From assembly GCA_902801325.1 (NCBI GenBank), contig CADCHQ010000004.1:62001-126000 (forward strand): a stretch of 64,000 bases of DNA. Reading direction: 5' to 3'. The translations under genes and the position numbers were made by a program. The DNA is from an uncultured Bacteroidales bacterium. GTDB taxonomy: Bacteria > Bacteroidota > Bacteroidia > Bacteroidales > Bacteroidaceae. Below the pieces are notes generated by a model, which saw only the letters and a list, made by a program, of their open reading frames with translations, did not search any database and had not been told where the DNA came from. Of this stretch, positions 25,753 through 33,425 are shown in pieces; positions within the stretch are counted from its first letter, which is position 1; every line of letters starts with the position of its first letter.

Positions 25753-26005
25753 ATGTATACAATGTATACAGATTACAGTTTTTCACGTGAGGGGGTAGGC
25801 AACAAGATGTGTACAATGTGTACAGTTTACAGTTTTTCACGTGAGGGGGTAGGTCAACAGAATGTGTACAATGTGTACAGTTTACAGTTTTTCACGTGAG
25901 GGGGTAGGTCAACAGGATGTGTACAATGTGTACAGTTTACAGTTTTCCGCGTGAGGGGGTAGGTCAACAGGATGTGTACAATGTGTACAGTTTACAGTTT
26001 TTTTT
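25753..26005 (+). repeat. 55-base tandem repeat, five copies
   Basis: Units start at 25753, 25807, 25862, 25917 and 25972. Each holds the interrupted palindrome TGTACAatGTGTACA, then GTTTACAGTTTTTC, then CACGTGAGGGGGTAGG and TCAACAGG. The whole unit is conserved, so there are no variable spacers. No coding sequence is visible. Confidence 0.9.
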
Positions 26006-26049
26006 CTGGTCGGTATCTTACAAATCTGAAGAAAAGGGCGCGCGGGGGA

Positions 26050-26165
26050 GAGTAAATATTATTTACATATTTATTATATATATTATTATATAGTATTATA
26101 TATCAACACATTATATATAATTATATATATCATTATAAAGAATATTATTATACATAATAATTCTT
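26050..26165. other. AT-rich core between opposed repeat arrays
   Basis: Almost pure A/T with several palindromic runs (attatatataatt, tatatatcattata). It lies between the plus-oriented 55-base array and the minus-oriented 66-base array. No gene or promoter is seen. Confidence 0.7.
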
Positions 26166-26206
26166 TCTCTCACTCTCTGCCTCTAATAGGGGGTCACGAA
26201 AATAAC

Positions 26207-26365
26207 TGTAATCTGTACACATTGTACACATTTCACTCTTCACTTCCAAGAGGTGGGGTACAGAAAAAAAACTGTAATCTGTACACATTGTACACATTTC
26301 ACTCTTCACTTCCAAGGGGTGGGGTACAGAAAAAAAACTGTAATCTGTACACATTGTACACATTT
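26207..26365 (-). repeat. 66-base tandem repeat, three copies, inverted orientation
   Basis: CTGTACACATTGTACACAT at 26213, 26279 and 26345. Read on the minus strand it is the same core as the 55-base array (TGTACAatGTGTACAG, TTACAGTTTTTT), but the other end differs (ccacctcttggaagtgaagagtg). Confidence 0.88.
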
Positions 26366-26455
26366 TCGCGAATGTTTTAACCCCAGCAAGTATGGTGTTT
26401 TTTCTCGCTTCGTTGTTTTATAATAAAGGGGTTGCAATAAGTCCTAAGACTCTCG

Positions 26456-26580
26456 TACTCCTTCCCCTGCCTGGAATGAGTACAATGTGTACAGTGTACA
26501 GTTTTCCACGTGAGGGGGTAGGCAACAGGATGTATACAATGTATACAGTTTACAGTTTTCCACGGAGGGGGGTAGGTAGG
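26456..26580 (+). repeat. Two further copies of the 55-base repeat
   Basis: Cores near 26477 and 26532, in direct orientation to the 25753 array. The entry sequence 'ctccttcccctgcctgga' matches 'ctccctcccttgcctgaa' before the first array. Confidence 0.82.
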
Positions 26581-26629
26581 AAACCCTAAACGACAACAAG
26601 TGCTCGATTTCCGCGCTCTTGTCGAAGCC

Positions 26630-27022
26630 TTACTTGTAGTCTTTCGGGGTGAAGGTGACGTCGAGCAGGGGGCGGCCAGTGGTCTGGGAGAGGTAGCAAT
26701 AGCGGAAGTTGCAGCCGTGCTCCTTGTGGGGCTTCAGCTGGAGTGAACTGCGTACGTTCTGCAGCAGCTGCTGGCGGAAGGGGTCGGCAGGGAAGAGTTC
26801 GACGTCGTCGGCAATGCCGTTGACGGTGTAGTAGTAGCCGATGGTCTGCGTCGACTTGTCGTAGCTCATGCTGTCGAGGGTGGTGTAGACGTCCATGTGC
26901 TTGGGGGCTTCCTTCGTGTTGAAGTGTTCAACGTCGGCAATGACGCGGTCCTCGAAGGTCTGTTTCTTGCAGCCCGTTAGTGTGAATGCAAGGGCCAGAG
27001 CGATGAATATGGTCTTTTTCAT
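26630..27022 (-). CDS. Small lipoprotein of unknown function
   Basis: Predicted lipoprotein of 130 residues, starting KKTIFIALALAFTLTGC with lipobox LTGC. The mature part (FEDRVIADVEHFNTKEAPKHMDVYTTLDSMSYDKSTQTIGYYYTVNG...FRYCYLSQTTGRPLLDVTFTPKDY) looks like an alpha/beta NTF2-like or DUF-type fold; no catalytic motif is recognised. I start at 27022, since a TAACTTTG box at 27050-27057 on the minus strand overlaps the longer frame. Confidence 0.7.
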   Translation of the reverse strand: MKKTIFIALALAFTLTGCKKQTFEDRVIADVEHFNTKEAPKHMDVYTTLDSMSYDKSTQTIGYYYTVNGIADDVELFPADPFRQQLLQNVRSSLQLKPHKEHGCNFRYCYLSQTTGRPLLDVTFTPKDYK

Positions 27023-27049
27023 ATCGGTGTCGTGTTTGATTTCGAGGGC

Positions 27050-27057
27050 CAAAGTTA
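27050..27057 (-). promoter_or_regulatory. -7 box for the small lipoprotein gene
   Basis: TAACTTTG on the minus strand, 27 bases before the start at 27022. Confidence 0.5.
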
Positions 27058-27199
27058 AATATAATTTGCGAATTAGGAATCACGAATTATCATTTATTTT
27101 CGTTTTGGGTAGGGTGGCGCGCAATTGACATAAGTCAAGAAAACGGCAAAAAAAGTGACTTAATCCTTGATGCTTAATCCTTAATCCTAATACATTCCG

Positions 27200-27207
27200 T
27201 AACTTTG
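27200..27207 (+). promoter_or_regulatory. -7 box for the winged-helix gene
   Basis: TAACTTTG followed by a leader of about 45 bases to the ATG at 27261. Upstream are 'ttaatccttaatcc' phrase repeats. Confidence 0.55.
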
Positions 27208-27260
27208 CAGTGTCAAGAAAGACAATGGTATTTTAAGTTAATAAGGTAAATTAAAAGATT

Positions 27261-27461
27261 ATGAACGAGAAAGTTGGTACAATCGCAGGCCAGATTTGGA
27301 ATGCATTGAACGAAAATGGTGCTTTGAACAACAAGGACCTGAAGAAGGCTGCTAAGGTAAAGACCGACAAGGAACTCTTTCTGGGTCTGGGTTGGTTGCT
27401 CCGCGAGGACAAGGTAACCGTTACCGAAGCTGAGAAGGACATTGTTGTAGCCCTCAACTAA
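27261..27461 (+). CDS. Winged-helix DNA-binding-like protein, DUF2582 type
   Basis: Protein of 66 residues forming a compact winged-helix: NEKVGTIAGQIWNALNENGALNNKDLKKAAKVKTDKELFLGLGWLLREDKVTVTEAEKDIVVAL. This matches the PF10771 (DUF2582) pattern common in Bacteroidetes. Nucleic-acid binding is inferred from fold only. Its own promoter and a strong terminator make it a single-gene unit, and its codon use suggests high expression. Confidence 0.82.
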   Translation: MNEKVGTIAGQIWNALNENGALNNKDLKKAAKVKTDKELFLGLGWLLREDKVTVTEAEKDIVVALN

Positions 27462-27486
27462 GCGAAACTTTAATTACATCTTTTAG

Positions 27487-27525
27487 AAAAATGCCTCGAA
27501 TCGTATGGTTCGAGGTATTTTTTTT
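27487..27525 (+). terminator. Rho-independent terminator after the winged-helix gene
   Basis: ATGCCTCGAA / TTCGAGGTAT arms around an 8-base loop, followed by eight T. The stem is 9-10 base pairs. Confidence 0.9.
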
Positions 27526-27540
27526 GTGGTTCTCATCTTG

Positions 27541-27690
27541 GGGGCAAGGCTCACGCTCGGCGACGTTAGGCAATGCAATTTGGGGCATTTTTGCTTCTCT
27601 GCGTTACGCAAGCGTTCTAAAGGCCGATCGAGCATTGTTTAGCGTAGTGACGGAGGCAAACGGTTGCGTAGCAAAGCGGAGCAAGAACAT
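27541..27690. repeat. Hairpin-rich dispersed element, diverged copy
   Basis: Sequence such as 'ggctcacgctcgg', 'gcgttacgcaagcg' and 'gttgcgtagcaaagcggagcaag' is related to the elements at 30409, 42553 and 63446. No coding region is seen. Confidence 0.5.
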
Positions 27691-27704
27691 AGGATGCACC
27701 TCGG

Positions 27705-27856
27705 TAATACCCTATAAAGAACGGATAGTGCTTCGCACATAGGCCTATCGCCCTAATTATGCCAACATTACAAAAAAAATGTAAACATCTTTTGTCTTTT
27801 GTCGTCATAATTTCCCGTTCTTTATTTGGTATTTCGCTCGTTTTTCACTATATTTG
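27705..27856 (+). repeat. Diverged promoter-carrying TIR element upstream of lepA
   Basis: Terminal inverted repeats aataccctataaagaacgg (27705-27723) and ccgttctttatttggtatt (27815-27833) match at 17 of 19 positions. Core features are shared with the dnaB and pheT copies: a short hairpin (agtgcttcgcac), 'aattatgcc', and the preceding 'aggatgcacctcggtaatac'. Confidence 0.7.
27825..27856 (+). promoter_or_regulatory. lepA promoter
   Basis: TTTG at 27825-27828, 20 bases, TATATTTG at 27849-27856. It places the lepA start at 27875. Confidence 0.75.
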
Positions 27857-27874
27857 CACCCCAAACGACATTAC

Positions 27875-29659
27875 ATGCAAAAAAACATTCGTAACTTCTG
27901 CATCATTGCACACATCGACCATGGAAAATCGACCTTGGCCGACCGACTGCTGGAGTTTACGAACACCATAGAGGTCACAGAAGGCCAGATGCTGGACGAC
28001 ATGGACCTCGAGCGAGAGCGCGGAATCACCATCAAGAGTCACGCCATACAGATGGAATACAAGCGCAATGGCGAGACCTACATCCTGAACCTTATCGACA
28101 CCCCGGGACACGTGGACTTCTCGTACGAAGTCAGTCGGTCCATTGCCGCCTGCGAGGGTGCTCTGCTGGTGGTGGACGCCACTCAGGGCGTGCAGGCACA
28201 GACAATATCGAACCTGTACATGGCCATCGACCACGACTTGGAAATCATCCCCGTGGTGAACAAGTGCGACATGCCCAATGCTATGCCTGAGGAAGTGGAG
28301 GACGAGATCGTGGACCTCATCGGCTGCAAGCCGGAGGACATCATCAGAGCCAGCGGTAAGACGGGACAGGGCGTGCAGGAGATACTGGACGCCGTGGTGG
28401 ACCGCATAGCACCGCCCTCGGGCGACGAGAACGCCCCACTGCAGGCACTCATCTTCGACTCCGTGTTCAATCCCTTCCGCGGCATCATCGCCTACTTCAA
28501 AATCGTGAACGGAAGCATCAAGAGCGGAGAGCAGGTGCAGTTCATCAACACGGGCAAGGAGTACAAGGCCGACGAGATAGGTGTGCTGAAAATGGATATG
28601 GTGCCCCGCAAGGAGCTGCACTGCGGCAACGTGGGCTACATCGTCTCCGGCATCAAGACGGCGACAGAGGTGAAGGTGGGTGACACCATAACCTCGCTTG
28701 CCAACCCCACGAAGGAGGCTATCGCTGGATTCGAGGAGGTGAAGCCGATGGTGTTTGCCGGCGTCTATCCCATAGAGACGGAGGACTTCGAGAACCTGCG
28801 TGCTTCGCTGGAGAAGCTGCAGCTCAACGATGCCTCGCTGACCTTCCAGCCCGAATCGTCGGTGGCGCTGGGCTTCGGATTCCGATGCGGATTCCTGGGC
28901 CTGCTGCACATGGAGATCGTGCAGGAACGACTGGACCGCGAGTTCAACATGGACGTCATCACCACAGTGCCCAACGTGTCGTATCTCGTCTATGATAAAC
29001 AGGGCGAGATGAAGGAGGTGCACAACCCTGCGGGAATGCCCGAACCCACGCTGATAGACCACATCGAGGAGCCCTACATACATGCCTCCGTCATCACGAC
29101 GGCAAACTTCATTGGTCCCATCATGACGCTCTGTCTGGGCAAACGAGGCGAACTCCTGCGGCAGGACTTCATCAGCGGCAACCGCGTGGAACTGCAGTAC
29201 GCCATGCCTCTGGGCGAAATCGTGATAGACTTCTACGACAAACTGAAGTCGATATCCAAGGGCTATGCCTCGTTCGACTATCACCAGGACGGCTATCGCC
29301 CTTCGAAACTGGTGAAGCTGGACATCCTGCTGAATGGTGAACCCGTAGATGCCCTGTCGACCTTGACACACGTGGACAACAGCGTGGATTTCGGTCGACG
29401 CATGTGTGAGAAGCTGAAGGACTTGCTGCCTCGTCAGCAGTTCGACATCGCCATTCAGGCCGCCATCGGGGCGAAGATCATTGCCCGCGAGACGGTGAAG
29501 CAGGTCAGGAAGGACGTGCTGGCGAAGTGCTACGGCGGTGACGTCAGTCGAAAGCGCAAGTTGCTGGAGAAGCAGAAGAAGGGCAAGAAGCGCATGAAGC
29601 AGATCGGCAACGTCCAAGTGCCGCAAAAGGCTTTCCTGGCAGTGCTGAAGCTGGATTAG
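27875..29659 (+). CDS. lepA: Elongation factor 4 (LepA)
   Basis: Ribosome-associated translational GTPase of about 594 residues. G1 [15 protein letters not shown]2 region [12 protein letters not shown]3 [12 protein letters not shown] and G4 NKCDMPNA are intact. The EF-G-like domains II, III and V follow, and the LepA-specific C-terminal domain ends [34 protein letters not shown] start at [16 protein letters not shown] (27875), because the longer frame begins inside the -7 box. A REPIN-like pair follows the stop. Confidence 0.96.
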   Translation: MQKNIRNFCIIAHIDHGKSTLADRLLEFTNTIEVTEGQMLDDMDLERERGITIKSHAIQMEYKRNGETYILNLIDTPGHVDFSYEVSRSIAACEGALLVVDATQGVQAQTISNLYMAIDHDLEIIPVVNKCDMPNAMPEEVEDEIVDLIGCKPEDIIRASGKTGQGVQEILDAVVDRIAPPSGDENAPLQALIFDSVFNPFRGIIAYFKIVNGSIKSGEQVQFINTGKEYKADEIGVLKMDMVPRKELHCGNVGYIVSGIKTATEVKVGDTITSLANPTKEAIAGFEEVKPMVFAGVYPIETEDFENLRASLEKLQLNDASLTFQPESSVALGFGFRCGFLGLLHMEIVQERLDREFNMDVITTVPNVSYLVYDKQGEMKEVHNPAGMPEPTLIDHIEEPYIHASVITTANFIGPIMTLCLGKRGELLRQDFISGNRVELQYAMPLGEIVIDFYDKLKSISKGYASFDYHQDGYRPSKLVKLDILLNGEPVDALSTLTHVDNSVDFGRRMCEKLKDLLPRQQFDIAIQAAIGAKIIARETVKQVRKDVLAKCYGGDVSRKRKLLEKQKKGKKRMKQIGNVQVPQKAFLAVLKLD

Positions 29660-29660
29660 A

Positions 29661-29799
29661 GTGACCCCATCCCCTTACCCCTCCCGAGGGAGGGGAGTGG
29701 TCGCCATTGAATGAAAAAACATTAACCTAATAGAAAACACAACTCCTAACCTCAGGCGCATATAAGCCTTCCCCTCGGGGAGGGATAGGGGTAGGGTCT
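29661..29799. repeat. REPIN-like pair between lepA and the Crp/Fnr gene
   Basis: Left arm 29661-29705 (GACCCC...CCCTCCCGAGGGAGGGG...GGTC) and right arm 29767-29799 (CCCCTCGGGGAGGG ATAGGGGTAGGGTC) face each other across about 60 AT-rich bases. The right arm ends 10 bases before the next start codon. Confidence 0.8.
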
Positions 29800-29809
29800 A
29801 ATTAATTCT

Positions 29810-30397
29810 ATGATTAACACCACACGAGATGTAGCACGCGAGATAGCTCGCCTCTATTGCAAGCTCAGCCCAATGGGAATTGATACCTTGTCGCAGATAC
29901 TGGTGCCGCTGAAGTTCCAGAAAGGAGACATCGTTCTGCCCGAAGGAGAGGTGTGTCGTGCGATGTACTTCGTTGATAGAGGCATGGTGCGCCAGTTCTA
30001 TTACAAGAACGGCAAGGATGTGACGGAGCATTTCTCCTTCGAAGGGCGCATCGTGTTCTGCATCGAGAGTTTCCTGAAGCAAGAACCCAGCCGACTGATA
30101 GTGGAGGCACTGGAGAACTCCGTGCTCTATGCCATACCTTACGAAACCTGGCACATAGCTATGCTGCAGAATCAGGAGATGGAGATGCTGTATCGGAAGA
30201 TTCTGGAACACGCCCTCATCTCCAGCCAGGAACATGCCGACTCGCAACGCTTCGAGAATGCCGCAGAGCGCTATGCCCGTCTGTTGGAGACGAAACCCGA
30301 GATTGTGCTTCGTGCTCCCATGCTCCACATTGCCTCCTTCCTGCAAATGACGCCAGAGACCCTGTCCCGTGTGCGTTCATCGCAAACAAAAGATTAG
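29810..30397 (+). CDS. Crp/Fnr family transcription regulator
   Basis: DNA-binding regulator of 195 residues. The N-terminal cyclic-nucleotide-binding-like domain (about 25-115: LKFQKGDIVLPEGEVCRAMYFVDRGMVRQFYYKNGKDVT) is followed by a helix and a C-terminal winged helix whose recognition segment reads HIASFLQMTPETLSRVR. No Fnr-type cysteine set is visible, so an oxygen-sensing cluster is unlikely; the ligand is unknown. It starts just after a REPIN arm. Confidence 0.88.
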   Translation: MINTTRDVAREIARLYCKLSPMGIDTLSQILVPLKFQKGDIVLPEGEVCRAMYFVDRGMVRQFYYKNGKDVTEHFSFEGRIVFCIESFLKQEPSRLIVEALENSVLYAIPYETWHIAMLQNQEMEMLYRKILEHALISSQEHADSQRFENAAERYARLLETKPEIVLRAPMLHIASFLQMTPETLSRVRSSQTKD

Positions 30398-30408
30398 GGA
30401 CATTGGGG

Positions 30409-30640
30409 CTACACCTCGAGCCTGCTCACGCTCGGAAAAGTTCAAAGGAGTTTGGCTCTTCTCTCGCTCAATCGCAGTCTTGACCATTGAGCATTGACCA
30501 TTGAGCATTGACCATTGACCATTGAACTTTTGGAGCAGCGAGCGCAATGCAAAGCTCGCTTTAGAAATGCCGAGTCGCAATAGAGGAAGACCATAGGACA
30601 ACATGAGCAGGTTCGAGACGCAGTCTCAACATTGACTCTC
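30409..30640. repeat. Large hairpin-rich dispersed element with an inserted phrase repeat
   Basis: Motifs 'cctcgagcctgctcacgctcgg', 'ctcgctcaatcgcag', 'gcgcaatgcaaagctcgctttag', 'atgccgagtcgca' and 'cgagacgcagtctcaa' are shared with 42553-42702 and partly with 63446-63530. In the middle, 30483-30530 is a phrase array (attgaccattgagc). No gene is present. Confidence 0.72.
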
Positions 30641-30670
30641 ACTATGTCTTCTTTGCATTCGAAACAAAAG

Positions 30671-30702
30671 AAAAAGCCCTGACTGAATGTCAAGGCTTTT
30701 TG
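30671..30702. terminator. Bidirectional terminator
   Basis: AAAAGCCcTGAC / GTCAaGGCTTTT with A-run on the left and T-run on the right. It lies between convergent transcription units (Crp/Fnr and OmpH-like). Confidence 0.85.
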
Positions 30703-30756
30703 TTTATGGGGTAGGGCAATCTTTAATTTTTCCCTTTTAATTTTTAATTTTTTCCC

Positions 30757-31380
30757 TTACTTCTTCTCTTCTTTCTTGTTCTTCTTCAGCTTCTCGGCCA
30801 CTTCGGGCTTCACCTTGTAGCGCTTGTTCAAGCCCTTCAGTACCTCGTTGGTGATGTCGTACTTGGGGTTAGCCAAGAGCATGTTGTCGCCAGCCTTCGA
30901 GAAGATGATGTCGTACTTCTTTGTCTTGTTATACATCTTCAGGAACTTCTGCACGGAGTCGCGCATCTCGTCGTTATACTTGGCCTGTTCCTCCATGAAT
31001 GAAGCTTGCAGACGTTCGGAGAGTTCCTGCAGGGCCTGCTGCTCGGCTTGCAGCGACTGCTGGGCGCGTGTCAGTTCTTCCTGACTCGTGAAGCCGTTGC
31101 TTTCATATTTCTTCTGCATGGCAGCAGCGTGCTGTTCCAATGTGCGTTGCTTGCCAGTCAGGGTGCGCTGTATGTTTTCGCCCTCAATGTTAGCCAGTTC
31201 GGTGTAGTCCTTGCAGAACTGATATTGCGACATCAGCGTGTCGATCTCCACATAAGCCACCTTCAGTGCGGGCTCTTCCTGAGGCTCTTCAGCAGTTGTC
31301 GATTCCTGTTGTGCTTTGTTGCCACAACTTGTCATTCCCATCAGCCCCATTGCGAGGGCCATTAAATAGATTTTCTTCAT
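30757..31380 (-). CDS. OmpH/Skp-like lipoprotein
   Basis: Periplasmic chaperone-like protein of 207 residues. The signal sequence ends in a lipobox (MGMTSC). The OmpH domain (about 40-185) begins KVAYVEIDTLMSQYQFCKDY and has the long coiled coil LEQHAAAMQKKYESNGFTSQEELTRAQQSLQAEQQALQELSERLQ, then YDIIFSKAGDNMLLANPKYDITNEVLKGLN. The basic tail is KVKPEVAEKLKKNKKEEKK. Skp proteins hold unfolded outer-membrane proteins; this one is a lipidated form, which is common in Bacteroidales. Confidence 0.88.
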   Translation of the reverse strand: MKKIYLMALAMGLMGMTSCGNKAQQESTTAEEPQEEPALKVAYVEIDTLMSQYQFCKDYTELANIEGENIQRTLTGKQRTLEQHAAAMQKKYESNGFTSQEELTRAQQSLQAEQQALQELSERLQASFMEEQAKYNDEMRDSVQKFLKMYNKTKKYDIIFSKAGDNMLLANPKYDITNEVLKGLNKRYKVKPEVAEKLKKNKKEEKK

Positions 31381-31414
31381 CTTATATTAAATAATTTACG
31401 AATTTACAATTTTA

Positions 31415-31663
31415 CTAATCTGCCGCTTGCGTAGCATAGCTGGAGCAAGGGTTCATTGACTTTAGCCTATCTGCTTTAGCCTTGTATTCTTTGCGTTCCA
31501 TAGCGTCCATCGACTGCACGCAGTGAATACCTCTGCGGCGCATCTCCTTGCTCTGTCCTATGTGCTGACTGCGAAACTCCCCGCCGCGAAGCCAGATGTT
31601 GACGGTTAGTAACAGCATGCACACTGCCAGAATGGCTGCTATGATGAGCACAAGTTTCAGCAT
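31415..31663 (-). CDS. Small single-pass membrane protein
   Basis: Protein of 82 residues with one N-terminal membrane segment (LKLVLIIAAILAVCMLLLTVNIWL) and a charged cytoplasmic tail rich in Arg and Lys, with Cys in HCVQS and PCSSY. A TATCTTTG box sits only 9 bases before the ATG, implying an almost leaderless message. Function unknown. It precedes the OmpH-like gene on the same strand by 34 bases. Confidence 0.72.
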   Translation of the reverse strand: MLKLVLIIAAILAVCMLLLTVNIWLRGGEFRSQHIGQSKEMRRRGIHCVQSMDAMERKEYKAKADRLKSMNPCSSYATQAAD

Positions 31664-31671
31664 ATCGACTG

Positions 31672-31679
31672 CAAAGATA
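31672..31679 (-). promoter_or_regulatory. -7 box for the small membrane protein gene
   Basis: TATCTTTG on the minus strand. The region upstream of it (31684-31720) is an 'agttgag' phrase array. Confidence 0.65.
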
Positions 31680-31685
31680 GTGATA

Positions 31686-31717
<32 letters not shown>

Positions 31718-31806
31718 TTTTATGCGATTTATGTTTTTTTAACGGGTCTTTCATATACGAAATCGCTTTCTCGCGCGTTTAATAATAATGTATAAGGATT
31801 ATTTTG

Positions 31807-31814
31807 TATCTTTG
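31807..31814 (+). promoter_or_regulatory. -7 box for pepD
   Basis: TATCTTTG about 52 bases before the ATG at 31866. Confidence 0.55.
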
Positions 31815-31865
31815 ACCTCGAAATCGTAAATAAATAAATTGTCCAATCGATAATTAAATACCATT

Positions 31866-33311
31866 ATGAGTTCTTCCTTGAAACCCGCGAGTGTGTTTGA
31901 GTGCTTTGCACAAGTCAATCAAGTTCCACGTCCTTCGAAGCGTGAGGAGAAGATGATAGAGTTCCTGCTCAACTACGGCAAGAGCCTGTCGTTGCCTACC
32001 CGTCGCGACGAAGCCGGAAATGTCATCATCACCAAACCTGCAACACCAGGAATGGAGGATCGTCCCACCGTCATCTTGCAGAGCCACATGGATATGGTGT
32101 GCGAGAAGAATGCCGACGTTCAGTTCGACTTCGACAAGGACGCCATTCAAACCTATGTCGATGGCGAATGGATGCGAGCCAAAGGCACTACACTGGGTGC
32201 TGACGACGGCATTGGTGTAGCTATGGAGATGGCTATTCTGGCAGCAACGGACATCAAGCACGGACCACTGGAGTGCGTCTTCACTCGTGACGAAGAGACG
32301 GGTCTGACAGGAGCTGAGGGCATGAAGGACGATTTTATGACAGGTCAGTATCTCATCAACCTCGACTCGGAGGACGAAGGCGAAATATTCGTTTCTTGTG
32401 CAGGTGGTTGTCGCACCACTGCCACCTTCACCTACGAAGAGAAGACAACACCCGAAAACCAGTTCTTTGCCGAACTTTGCATCAAGGGACTCACAGGTGG
32501 ACACTCGGGCGACGACATCGATAAGAAACGTGCCAATGCCAACAAACTGCTTGCTCGCTTCCTCTATCAGGAGCTGAAGAAGATGCCCATCCTCATTGCC
32601 GACATTCAGGCAGGTGGACTCCACAACGCCATTCCCCGCGAGGCACGGGCTACCATCGCTGTTCCTACGGGAACAAAGGAACTGTTGCGTGCCGACTGGA
32701 ACATCTACGCCGCCGAGGTGGAAGAGGAGTACCGCGTGACAGAACCCACCATCGAGTTCCTCATGGAATCGGCAGAGGCCACTCCCACGGTAGTGGACCG
32801 TTCTACTTGTGACCGCTTTATCTACGCCTTGCAGGGAGTCTTCAACGGCGTGTTTGCCATGTCGCAGGACATCGCTCTCGTGGAGACAAGTAGTAACCTG
32901 GCCAGCATCCACATGGTACCAGAGCGCCACACGATAGAGATCAACAGCAGTCAGCGCAGTTCCATCCTCTCGGCTCGTCACAATGTGGCTAACACCTTCG
33001 AGGCTGTCTTCCAACTGGCAGGAGCTGATACGGAGACAGGCGAGGGCTATCCCGGATGGAAACCTAATCCCGACAGCCATCTGCTGAAGGTTGCCGTTGC
33101 CGAGTACAAGCGCATCTTTGGCAAAGAGCCCATTGTCCGTGGCATTCATGCAGGTCTCGAGTGTGGTCTCTTCAGTGAGAAGTATCCCCATCTCGATATG
33201 GTAAGCTTCGGTCCCACCCTGCGTGGCGTCCATTCACCCGACGAGAAGCTCCTCATCCCCACCGTCCAGATGGTGTGGGACCACCTGCTGGCGATACTAG
33301 CAAATATATAA
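31866..33311 (+). CDS. pepD: Aminoacyl-histidine dipeptidase (PepD, M20 family)
   Basis: Cytoplasmic zinc peptidase of 481 residues that cleaves X-His and other dipeptides. Metal and catalytic motifs: LQSHMDMVC (first ligand), GADDGIGVAM (bridging Asp), TRDEETGLTGA (general-base Glu and ligand), LDSEDEGE, and the C-terminal IHAGLECGLF ligand. The lid domain starts around 185 (GLTGGHSGDDI). Length and order match PepD. It is followed at once by a REPIN-like pair and a lipoprotein gene. Confidence 0.94.
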   Translation: MSSSLKPASVFECFAQVNQVPRPSKREEKMIEFLLNYGKSLSLPTRRDEAGNVIITKPATPGMEDRPTVILQSHMDMVCEKNADVQFDFDKDAIQTYVDGEWMRAKGTTLGADDGIGVAMEMAILAATDIKHGPLECVFTRDEETGLTGAEGMKDDFMTGQYLINLDSEDEGEIFVSCAGGCRTTATFTYEEKTTPENQFFAELCIKGLTGGHSGDDIDKKRANANKLLARFLYQELKKMPILIADIQAGGLHNAIPREARATIAVPTGTKELLRADWNIYAAEVEEEYRVTEPTIEFLMESAEATPTVVDRSTCDRFIYALQGVFNGVFAMSQDIALVETSSNLASIHMVPERHTIEINSSQRSSILSARHNVANTFEAVFQLAGADTETGEGYPGWKPNPDSHLLKVAVAEYKRIFGKEPIVRGIHAGLECGLFSEKYPHLDMVSFGPTLRGVHSPDEKLLIPTVQMVWDHLLAILANI

Positions 33312-33425
33312 GGACCTACCCGACCCTCCCTTAAAGGGAGGGGGAGGTCAGAATGAAATATATGAATATGTATAGATGGATTAAAGACATACTTCTCCCT
33401 CCCTTTAAGGGAGGGATGGGGTGGG
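33312..33425. repeat. REPIN-like pair spanning the start of the beta-helix lipoprotein gene
   Basis: Left arm 33312-33350 (GGACCTACCC...CCCTCCCTTAAAGGGAGGGGG...GTC) and right arm 33393-33425 (CCCTCCCTTTAAGGGAGGG ATGGGGTGGGTC). The right arm is translated as LPPFKGGMGW inside the signal-peptide region of the downstream gene. Confidence 0.8.

Noticed and set aside
25753-26005. CRISPR array
   Set aside because: The period is regular (54-55 bases), but the entire unit is conserved with no variable spacers, and no cas gene is in the window.
25753-26580. Chromosomal replication origin
   Set aside because: No DnaA-box-like TTATCCACA set was seen, and dnaA/dnaN are not nearby; dnaB 4 kb away is not sufficient.
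27848-29626. Minus-strand reading frame of 592 codons
   Set aside because: Exact mirror of lepA and rich in His, Leu and Val; it also runs across the lepA promoter.
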